Origin: Nostoc sp. LEGE 06077
GTDB taxonomy: Bacteria > Cyanobacteriota > Cyanobacteriia > Cyanobacteriales > Nostocaceae
Assembly (NCBI RefSeq): GCF_015207705.1
Contig: NZ_JADEWI010000048.1
Coordinates: forward strand, 1 to 52,144
Direction of reading: 5' to 3'
DNA: 52,144 nt
Shown here: positions 45,618 to 52,144 of the stretch, piece after piece
Numbering within the stretch: position 1 is the stretch's first letter
Layout of the letters: every line of letters starts with the position of its first letter
Notes under the pieces: model-generated
Told to the model about the DNA's origin: nothing
Seen by the model: the letters and a program-made list of their open reading frames with translations, nothing else
The model's database searches: none
Program-made: the position numbers and the translations under genes

Positions 45618-47747
45618 ATGGCGACCCCAATTGTGAGGAGAAATGATAGTCAATCTAGTCAGTCAAAAACACCGGCAAAAGTTAATTCACTGCCGTTAGT
45701 AACTAGACGCTTGGCGGCTTGGTCAGTTGAAATGACCCTGGTGGTTGCCAGTGGGTTAATTCCCTGGGGATTGGGAGCTTATGCCAATTCCAGAAGCGAT
45801 CTCAATCGTGTACCGCTAAATCCGGTATTAGTAGTGACACAAAGAGCGATCGCCAGGCCTTTGGCTTTACCTGTCAGCTACGGCATCCCCAATGTCGCCT
45901 GGCCGACGAATTATTTATGGATGTTGGCTTTAATTGCACCTGTCACTTTATCTTGGTGGCAATTATATTTACTAGCAAAAACTGGCAGTACCTTGCCGAA
46001 ACGTTGGTTTGGTGTGCGGGTTGTGAATGAGCAAGGTAAAGCCCCTGGTTTAAGTGGAGCGATCGCTAGAGAAGGCATTGGTCGCTTATCTGTACCAGTT
46101 TCTATTGCTTACATACTCTGGCGCTATAGTTTTGCCTTTCCTAATTTGGGGCTGTTTACATTTTTGGCTGTGTTGATGGTGTTGGGCGAAAGTATCGCTT
46201 TATCATCCCGCCAAGGTCGTCGCGCCTTTCACGATTGGTTCGCAGGTACAGAAGCTATTGACGCAAAACGCCCCAATGGCAGAGGTGCATTAGTCAAAAC
46301 CAATGAATCAGAAGCCACAGCCACCGAAGCCACCCTAGCACCAATAGCGGCGACGGAAACCAAATTGCCGACATTGTGGCGGCAGATGCGGCAAAACTCA
46401 AACCTAGCTTTATTTGCAGTCACTCTCGCCAGTATGACTGCGGTGCTGGCTGCTTTAATTGGTACACAAGTTTATATCCAAAAGCAACAAAATCAACGGG
46501 AAAACACACAAGTTAATAGCCAAAAGTTTTTGGAACTTGTGAAACAATTGAGTCCTAATTCTGGAGCGAGTTTGGAAGAACGCCAAAGTACAATTTTGGC
46601 GATGGGTGGTTTGAATGATCCCCAATCGATTCAATTTTTAGCTGATTTGTTGGTGAATGAAACTAACCCCGTACTGTTGAATTCAATTCAACAAGCTTTG
46701 ACAACCGTTGGCATTCCAGCCATCCCCGAATTAAAAAATAAGAATCAGTTTCTAGGGAACGAACTGCAATCTGCTGCACCCCAAGAGCGAGAATTGTGGC
46801 AAAAGCGGCTACAACTCAACCAGCAGACAATCAACAAGATTTTGAATGTTTATAGCGGCAAAATCAACGGTCTTGACTTGACTCGCACTACTTTGAGTCA
46901 AACCAGTCTAACGGGAAATTCTTCGTTCAACTTGGTTTTAGAAAATATTGATTTATCAGGACTCAAATTAAAATCGGCTGATCTCAACCAAGCGAGTTTC
47001 AAGGGTAGCCGTTTTCGTAGTGTCGGTGAAGATGGACGGTGGGATACTTTTGATGATGCGATCGCTGATTTAACTCAAGTGCAAATGAAACAAGCCAATC
47101 TCACCGACGCTAACCTGAGTCGGGTGTTATTGACTGGGAGTGATTTAAGTCGTGCGTCCCTCAACCGCGCTAATTTAGAAAGTGCGCGTTTAATTGGCGC
47201 TAACCTCAGCAGCGCTCAACTTGTGGGAGCCGATTTGCAAGGTGCAGTTTTAGAAAATGCCAGTTTAACGGGAGCCGATTTAGGTGATGCTAAATTAAAC
47301 GAAGCTAATCTATATGCTGCGCGGTTAGGCCGGGTAATTGCGATCGGTACACAATTATCATTTGCTAACTTAACTAAAACTGATTGGCAAGGTGCAGATT
47401 TATCTGGAGCTTATTTAGATCATGCCAATCTCAGCAATGCTAATCTGAGTACTAGCCGGATGACTGGGGCAGTTTTACGCTCTGCTCAATTAGAAAATGC
47501 TAACTTACGCAACGCTGACCTGAGTTTTGTAGATTTACGCGGCGCAAACGTCGCAGGTGCAGATTTTAAAGACACAATTATTGCACCCACCAAACAAGAT
47601 CCCGCAGATCAATTTGTGCAAACTCCAGACACTGGTACGGTTTCGGCTGTAGTTAAAGGTGTTGATTTTTCTCAAGCGAAAAATTTAGATACGAAGCAAC
47701 TAGCTTACATTTGTACTCAAGGTGGCATTCATCCCCGTTGCCCGTAA
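45618..47747 (+). CDS. RDD-domain membrane protein with pentapeptide repeats
   Basis: 709 residues. The N-terminal about 25-205 is an RDD-type membrane domain with four helices or so (LVTRRLAAWSVEMTLVVASG, where Glu replaces the usual Asp; LPKRWFGVRVV, RRAFHDWFAGTEAID). One more helix is at about 255-285. A HEAT-like segment at about 300-400 (ILAMGGLNDPQSIQFLADLL) precedes a right-handed beta-helix of pentapeptide repeats A(D/N)LxX at about 410-660. It ends with a Cys-containing tail. Membrane domain first and pentapeptides last would put the solenoid in the cytosol. Function unknown; a role in assembly or gyrase mimicry cannot be told apart. Confidence 0.85.
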   Translation: MATPIVRRNDSQSSQSKTPAKVNSLPLVTRRLAAWSVEMTLVVASGLIPWGLGAYANSRSDLNRVPLNPVLVVTQRAIARPLALPVSYGIPNVAWPTNYLWMLALIAPVTLSWWQLYLLAKTGSTLPKRWFGVRVVNEQGKAPGLSGAIAREGIGRLSVPVSIAYILWRYSFAFPNLGLFTFLAVLMVLGESIALSSRQGRRAFHDWFAGTEAIDAKRPNGRGALVKTNESEATATEATLAPIAATETKLPTLWRQMRQNSNLALFAVTLASMTAVLAALIGTQVYIQKQQNQRENTQVNSQKFLELVKQLSPNSGASLEERQSTILAMGGLNDPQSIQFLADLLVNETNPVLLNSIQQALTTVGIPAIPELKNKNQFLGNELQSAAPQERELWQKRLQLNQQTINKILNVYSGKINGLDLTRTTLSQTSLTGNSSFNLVLENIDLSGLKLKSADLNQASFKGSRFRSVGEDGRWDTFDDAIADLTQVQMKQANLTDANLSRVLLTGSDLSRASLNRANLESARLIGANLSSAQLVGADLQGAVLENASLTGADLGDAKLNEANLYAARLGRVIAIGTQLSFANLTKTDWQGADLSGAYLDHANLSNANLSTSRMTGAVLRSAQLENANLRNADLSFVDLRGANVAGADFKDTIIAPTKQDPADQFVQTPDTGTVSAVVKGVDFSQAKNLDTKQLAYICTQGGIHPRCP

Positions 47748-47844
47748 AATTTAGATGGGGAGTCAGGAGAATACTTAATCCTACCTCCTCACGAATAACA
47801 AATGGCACATAAAAACATCCAATGATGGTGTGAGGAGTCAGGTG

Positions 47845-48339
47845 ATGAAGTATCTACTTGAGTTAGGTTCATTTATAGCAGCTAGTACAGTTTTCGGTTT
47901 GTTGATGGGTTATCAACCAGCACAAGCTCAAGTTGCTTATGGAAGCTATGTTGGTGTCGGCCCCACTGTTGGGTTGACTGATGGTATCCAAGTCGGCGGT
48001 GTTCTGGCTTTTCGCTACAAGCTGTTAGAAGCACCCATTTCTTTTCGCGCTCAAGCATTAATTGGTCAGAATACAGCGGTTGTCCCGACTGTATCTTACG
48101 ATTTGCCACTCAATTGGCAAACAGATGCTTATTTGGGCGCAGGTTTGGTATTAACTGGTGGTGATAGTGCTTCTCCTGTGGGGAATAAGATTAGTTTTGC
48201 CTTACAGCCAGGAGTTGATTATGTTGTTCCAAATAGTAATACTGTAATTTTTGGCAATGCGATTATTGCTTTTGATGCTTATCGTGATGGTGGGGGTGCA
48301 GCGGTGGCTGTACAAGGTGGTGTAGGTTTGAGATTTTAA
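47845..48339 (+). CDS. Outer-membrane-type beta-barrel protein
   Basis: 164 residues from the ATG at 47845 (GAGGAG about 10 nt before it); a GTG at 47830 is an alternative. Signal peptide ends at PAQAQ (LGSFIAASTVFGLLMGYQPA). The mature part has alternating strands (VAYGSYVGVGPTVGL, IQVGGVLAFRYKLL, APISFRAQALIGQN, TVSYDLPLNWQTDAYLGAGL) and ends in GVGLRF, with the terminal Phe typical of barrel proteins recognised by BamA. About eight strands fit. No porin motif is seen; its role is unknown. Confidence 0.75.
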   Translation: MKYLLELGSFIAASTVFGLLMGYQPAQAQVAYGSYVGVGPTVGLTDGIQVGGVLAFRYKLLEAPISFRAQALIGQNTAVVPTVSYDLPLNWQTDAYLGAGLVLTGGDSASPVGNKISFALQPGVDYVVPNSNTVIFGNAIIAFDAYRDGGGAAVAVQGGVGLRF

Positions 48340-48388
48340 TGAGGAAATTGAATACAGTCATCGGATTTTATTTCTGAACTACACATTG

Positions 48389-48444
48389 GTGGGCATTTTC
48401 GGGAAAAATCGCAATTAACCTAGAATATTGTGATGAATGCCCAC
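48389..48444. repeat. Inverted repeat between the barrel gene and panE
   Basis: GTGGGCATT and AATGCCCAC form a 9-bp stem with a 38-nt loop between two converging genes. A terminator role is possible but the loop is long. Confidence 0.4.
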
Positions 48445-48475
48445 TCTACAAATATGGTGAATGGCTAAAGCTCAA

Positions 48476-49414
48476 TTATTGTTTATTTCTACTATTCAAA
48501 AACTTTAACTGATTGTATAAGCAGCTAATTTGTGGTAAAAACACACCTGCGGCTTGGGCTTTGCGTAGGGAATTCCCAATAATTGCTTCTACTTCTAAAG
48601 GACGCTGTTCATCATAGTCAATTTTCATGCTGGTGCGGTAAGGCTTCATCTTGACTGTGTAATCTAGCATTTTTTGAATGAAGCTATCAGCAATTATCCG
48701 TCCGGTACTTTTTGCACCAGCGGCTACTTCATACATCAATTGTTCTACTAATTGACGAGTATATGAATCTGCCATTAATTCATCGGTTCTAGCATTCAGA
48801 ATTACCGATAATCCATTATAAGGAATATTCCAGACTAATTTTTTCCACCGGGCTAATAATAAGTCTTCTGTTAATTCTATTGCTATGCCAGCATTTTGAA
48901 AGTCATTGGCAATTTGCTGTATTTTCCTGGTAATTCCCGCAGCTTCATAGTTAGGTGTGTATTCTCCTAACATAATTTGTCCATAATCTAAGTGACAAAT
49001 ATGCCCTTGTTCGACTTTATTAGAACACAAAAAACATAATCCGCCAATAATAGTGACATTATCAACTATTTGGGCAATTGCTGACTCGATATCCAATCCA
49101 TTTTGTAATACTAATACCACACCATTATTTTTAATAACTGGTGGCAATAACTCTGATAATAAATAATTTTGGGTTGTTTTCAGTGCCACTATTACCACAT
49201 CACATTGTGGCATCTTGGCTACGTCTTTATAGGCGTTAACTTGTGGTAAGGTAAAGTCGCCGTCTTTGGATTCGATGATTAAACCATGTTGGCTGACGTG
49301 TTCATAATCACTCTTGAGTAAAAAGTGAACATCTAAACCAGCTTTTTGCAGTTTAGCTCCATAAAACCCACCTAATGCACCTGTTCCGATGATGGCGTAT
49401 TTGCGATCGCCCAT
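48476..49414 (-). CDS. panE: 2-dehydropantoate 2-reductase family (ketopantoate reductase)
   Basis: 312 residues from the ATG at 49414, with GGGAG 5 nt upstream; a TTG at 49426 is possible. It reduces ketopantoate to pantoate with NADPH in coenzyme A synthesis. The N-terminal Rossmann motif is AIIGTGALGGFYGAKLQKAG. Later QNGLDIE, LARWKKLVWNIPYNGLS (catalytic Lys region) and PYRTSMKIDYDEQRPLEVEAI are typical. Several paralogues occur in bacteria, so a different ketoacid is possible. It is a single gene. Confidence 0.85.
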   Translation of the reverse strand: MGDRKYAIIGTGALGGFYGAKLQKAGLDVHFLLKSDYEHVSQHGLIIESKDGDFTLPQVNAYKDVAKMPQCDVVIVALKTTQNYLLSELLPPVIKNNGVVLVLQNGLDIESAIAQIVDNVTIIGGLCFLCSNKVEQGHICHLDYGQIMLGEYTPNYEAAGITRKIQQIANDFQNAGIAIELTEDLLLARWKKLVWNIPYNGLSVILNARTDELMADSYTRQLVEQLMYEVAAGAKSTGRIIADSFIQKMLDYTVKMKPYRTSMKIDYDEQRPLEVEAIIGNSLRKAQAAGVFLPQISCLYNQLKFLNSRNKQ

Positions 49415-49572
49415 TGCTGCTCCCAAATAATTTTTAATGACTATTGAGTAGTATCTATTAATTAGACTGATTTTTCTTGATGGTACTCTACTTTTCTGGC
49501 TGAAGTTTTTGTCAAAAAAAATAAACAGCTTTAATATAAATTAAAATTTTTAACAGTGACTAGGTAAAAAAT

Positions 49573-49974
49573 ATGGCTGATATTGTTGATATTGCGGTAA
49601 GTAACGATGCTTTCAAAACCTTGGTAACTGCTGTGCAAGCGGCTGGTTTAGTCGAGACTTTAAAAAGTCCAGGGCCGTTTACAGTCTTTGCACCTACTGA
49701 TGATGCTTTTGCTAAGTTACCACCAGGCACAATCCAAACTCTGGTGCAGAATATTCCGCAACTGACAAGAATTTTAAAGTATCATGTCGTCTCTGGGAAG
49801 TTGTCGCAGGCTGATTTAGCAAAAATTGGTACAGTGACTTCTGTAGAAGGTTCAACTATTAAAATAGATTGTTCTGACGGGTTTGAAATCAAAAACGCTA
49901 CTGTCTTAGCAGCCGATATCGATGCGGATAATGGCATCATTCATGTTATTGATACAGTAATTTTGCCAGGTTAA
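49573..49974 (+). CDS. FAS1 (fasciclin) domain protein
   Basis: 133 residues, one whole FAS1 domain. H1 box [19 protein letters not shown], the [12 protein letters not shown] stretch, the [14 protein letters not shown] strand and H2 [20 protein letters not shown] are present. No signal peptide is seen, so this copy is cytosolic or leaves by another route. FAS1 proteins mediate adhesion; in cyanobacteria the function is not settled. A terminator hairpin follows 5 nt later. Confidence 0.92.
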   Translation: MADIVDIAVSNDAFKTLVTAVQAAGLVETLKSPGPFTVFAPTDDAFAKLPPGTIQTLVQNIPQLTRILKYHVVSGKLSQADLAKIGTVTSVEGSTIKIDCSDGFEIKNATVLAADIDADNGIIHVIDTVILPG

Positions 49975-49978
49975 CTTC

Positions 49979-50004
49979 ATTCAGGTGGGTGTACCCGCCT
50001 GAAT
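49979..50004 (+). terminator. Rho-independent terminator after the FAS1 gene
   Basis: ATTCAGGTGGG and CCCGCCTGAAT form an 11-bp stem with one wobble and a TGTA loop, followed by TATTTATTTTTTTT. It lies 4 nt after the stop codon. Confidence 0.92.
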
Positions 50005-50267
50005 TATTTATTTTTTTTAATATTAATTATTAGTAATACTTAATTCGTTTAACTATAGTTATTTTCAATAAATTTTTCCACCAAACTCTGCGATATGCTC
50101 TATTATCTATCTCCGGGAATAGTTAATCAATCAAATAAGATTGATATTGTTTAATTTATGTTACATTTGCGGAGTGTTTACTTTTAATCAATGCTAGTGT
50201 TATTTGAGATACATAAAAATATATTTAATTTGTTTTATTTAAAATGTAATCCCTACATCTAAACTAA

Positions 50268-50603
50268 ATGCTCGATTTTCATACCTTAGCAGAATTTTCT
50301 CGAACCAATTGTATTGGTATCTGTGCCTTTCTTGTACCAGCAAATTTAATTGCTACACTATTAACCATCATCTTAACTGTATCACGTAGACCAATCTCTC
50401 AATTGCAGCCCATCGTCGGACTTGCCACTATTTTTGCCTTAGTCATGATAATGCACGTATATAGTTGGTTTGTGATTGGTGTAGTTATGGCTCCTACTTA
50501 CATTTTGTTGTCTCTGGCAATTACTTGTTTATTGACGAATATTGCTGCAATAATTCTCCATAAACGCTTTGTCAATCATCCTAATTTTTCTAAGACTTGC
50601 TAA
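50268..50603 (+). CDS. Small membrane protein, three or so helices
   Basis: 111 residues: helices around IGICAFLVPANLIATLLTII, IVGLATIFALVMIMHVYSWF and ITCLLTNIAAIILHKRF, with short polar loops. No motif known to me. It has its own AT-rich upstream region and ends 55 nt before the aminotransferase gene, with which it may be co-transcribed. Function unknown. Confidence 0.7.
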   Translation: MLDFHTLAEFSRTNCIGICAFLVPANLIATLLTIILTVSRRPISQLQPIVGLATIFALVMIMHVYSWFVIGVVMAPTYILLSLAITCLLTNIAAIILHKRFVNHPNFSKTC

Positions 50604-50658
50604 TGTTAACAACCTACACCTGTCAAGATAAAAGAGATGGGGGGATAGGAAGTAACGC

Positions 50659-51852
50659 ATGACAAATGAAAAATTAATTTCTCGAATGCAGGCGGTTCAG
50701 TCGCCGATAATTCCTGTGGTTGGGGAACTAATTCAAAGTTCGCCGGGAACCATTTCTCTAGGACAGGGTGTGGTTTCCTACAGTCCACCACCAGAAGCAA
50801 TTGAACTGTTACCCAAGTTTTTGGCGGAACCGACAAACAATCTCTACAAAGCAGTTGAGGGGATTCCGCCTTTATTAACTGCATTGACAGCAAAATTGTC
50901 AGCTTTTAACGGGATTGAAATTAATGATGATAACTGTGTTGTAGTGACAGCAGGAAGTAATATGGCGTTTATGAACGCGATTTTAGCCATTACTTCCCCT
51001 GGTGATGAAATTATTCTGAATACGCCATATTATTTCAATCATGAAATGGCAATTACAATGGCGGGTTGTCGTGCGGTGTTGGTAGAGACGGATGAAAATT
51101 ACCAATTGCGTCCAGAAGCATTAGCCGCAGCAATTACGCCAAAAACAAAGGCTATTGTCACAATTTCTCCCAATAATCCCACAGGAGTTGTCTATTCTGA
51201 AGCTGCTTTACGCCAAGTAAATCAAATTTGTGGCGATCGCCATATCTACCATATCAGCGATGAAGCTTATGAATATTTTACCTACAACGGTGTCAAACAT
51301 ATCTCACCGGGCGCATTTGCTGGCAGTAGCAATCATACAATTTCGCTCTATAGCCTCTCTAAAGCTTATGGTTTTGCAAGTTGGCGCATTGGCCATATGG
51401 TAATTCCTCAACATTTGCTTGTGGCTGTCAAAAAAGTTCAAGATACAATTTTGATTTGTCCGCCTGTGGTGTCGCAGTATGCAGCATTAGGCGCATTGCA
51501 GGCGAAAGATGAGTATTTACAGGAAAATATTGGTGCGATCGCTAAAGTACGCCAAATAGTAATAAACTCTCTGAATCATCTCCAAGGTTTATGTACTATT
51601 GCTCAAGCTGATGGTGCGTTTTATTTCTTTTTAAAAGTGCATACTCAAATGGATGCGTTTGAGTTGGTGAAAATATTAATTCAAGAATATAAAGTTGCGG
51701 TGATTCCTGGTACAACCTTTGGGATGGAGAATGGTTGCTATTTGCGCGTTGCTTATGGGGCGTTACAAGAAAATACAGCCAACGCAGGGATAGAAAGATT
51801 AGTTGAAGGTTTGCAGAATATAGTTACAAAATCAGAATTTTATCGCAGGTGA
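50659..51852 (+). CDS. Pyridoxal-phosphate aminotransferase, class I/II fold
   Basis: 397 residues. The PLP lysine is in SLYSLSKAYGFASWRIGHM (Lys235), preceded by SPNNPTGVVYS (Asn-Pro) and ISDEAYEYF (Asp, Tyr). GNGCYLRVAYGAL carries the carboxylate-binding Arg. It resembles aspartate/aromatic or alanine aminotransferases of the fold-type-I family; exact amino acid unknown. No amino-acid pathway genes are adjacent, so no pathway is assigned. It is followed by a transposase gene. Confidence 0.92.
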   Translation: MTNEKLISRMQAVQSPIIPVVGELIQSSPGTISLGQGVVSYSPPPEAIELLPKFLAEPTNNLYKAVEGIPPLLTALTAKLSAFNGIEINDDNCVVVTAGSNMAFMNAILAITSPGDEIILNTPYYFNHEMAITMAGCRAVLVETDENYQLRPEALAAAITPKTKAIVTISPNNPTGVVYSEAALRQVNQICGDRHIYHISDEAYEYFTYNGVKHISPGAFAGSSNHTISLYSLSKAYGFASWRIGHMVIPQHLLVAVKKVQDTILICPPVVSQYAALGALQAKDEYLQENIGAIAKVRQIVINSLNHLQGLCTIAQADGAFYFFLKVHTQMDAFELVKILIQEYKVAVIPGTTFGMENGCYLRVAYGALQENTANAGIERLVEGLQNIVTKSEFYRR

Positions 51853-51959
51853 CAGGTTACAGAGTTAAAAGTCTTTTACTGTATGAGTAGAACGCTTGCA
51901 AAAATGTTTTGTGGTAAAATTAGAGGCTTGGCAATTTGCGATTAGGACTTTGAGGAGCC

Positions 51960-52144
51960 GTGAAAATAGAGAAAGCCAAACAGCTTACTGCAAAAAAATT
52001 TAAGCGAATGACTGGAGTAAGCCGTAAAACTTTTGAATTAATGGTTGATGTAGTTAAAGCTGATGCTCAAAACAAAAAGAAGCCTGGTCGCAGTCCTAAA
52101 TTAGTTATTGAAGACCAAGTTTTAATGGTCATTCAATATTGGAG
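51960..52144 (+). CDS. Transposase, N-terminal part (runs off the right edge)
   Basis: From the GTG at 51960 the frame reads MKIEKAKQLTAKKFKRMTGV, SRKTFELMVDVVKADAQNKK and GRSPKLVIEDQVLMVIQYW, continuing past the edge. This is the helix-turn-helix N-terminus of IS5-group DDE transposases. The left end of the element must lie between the aminotransferase stop and 51960, probably around 51880-51900, but its terminal repeat cannot be matched. It is a different transposase from that at the left edge. Confidence 0.8.
   Translation, partial: MKIEKAKQLTAKKFKRMTGVSRKTFELMVDVVKADAQNKKKPGRSPKLVIEDQVLMVIQYW

Overview
This 52.1 kb window looks like chromosomal DNA of a filamentous, probably heterocyst-forming cyanobacterium (Nostocales: Nostoc/Anabaena/Calothrix type). 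Signs are the recurring HIP1 octamer GCGATCGC (for example near 10132, 13996 and 35144), a GUN4 chlorophyll-synthesis protein, an RRM/glycine-rich RNA-binding protein directly upstream of rpsU, a very large Ser/Thr kinase/AAA/GAF/histidine kinase hybrid, a pentapeptide-repeat protein, moderate GC content, and many short 7-10 bp tandem repeats between genes. The genus is inferred from gene content and style, not from a marker gene.

Layout. Both edges are cut inside transposase genes of different families (1-123 on the minus strand; 51960-end on the plus strand). From 173 to 6.2 kb is a 2017-residue hybrid signalling kinase. From 6.2 to 12.4 kb lie a decayed gene, mtnA (methionine salvage), a retropepsin-like secreted protein, a lipoprotein, a frameshifted small membrane protein, a sugar-type ABC ATPase carrying an in-frame heptanucleotide repeat, a solo HicB-like protein with a tiny companion ORF, and GUN4. 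From 12.6 to 19.6 kb are icd, a Uma2-like relic, a Tat-type Mn superoxide dismutase, an M15 peptidase with a peptidoglycan-binding domain, a GDPD phosphodiesterase and ligA. From 19.7 to 30.4 kb are an acidic TerB-like protein, a GH13 amylase with a CBM20-like domain, a site-2 protease, a small CxxC protein, a GNAT, a YddW/DigH-like glycosidase and two lineage-type proteins, one with internally duplicated domains. From 30.4 to 36.1 kb are recR and then a divergent ArsR regulator facing a plus-strand run of thioredoxin, SDR, nitroreductase, GST and MFS exporter. The remainder holds an RMD1/DUF155 protein, the rbp-rpsU pair, two methyltransferases, an alpha/beta hydrolase, tmk-holB, tRNA-Cys, an Rrf2 regulator, an RDD-pentapeptide protein, an outer-membrane-like barrel, panE, a FAS1 protein and a PLP aminotransferase.

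How the genes work together. Most of the window is dispersed housekeeping and stress genes rather than one large operon. The most system-like unit is 31.17-36.14 kb: a cysteine-containing ArsR repressor, a perfect 9-3-9 palindrome between the divergent genes, then thioredoxin, three redox or conjugation enzymes and an exporter. I read it as a candidate electrophile/xenobiotic detoxification cassette; this is inference. I found no CRISPR array, phage module, or biosynthetic cluster.

Other points needing a second look are two genes with no ordinary start codon (recR, and a methyltransferase with a strong Shine-Dalgarno 6 nt before an in-frame ATC), an A8 tract that breaks a small membrane-protein gene, and interspersed repeats that have entered coding sequence or supply gene ends.
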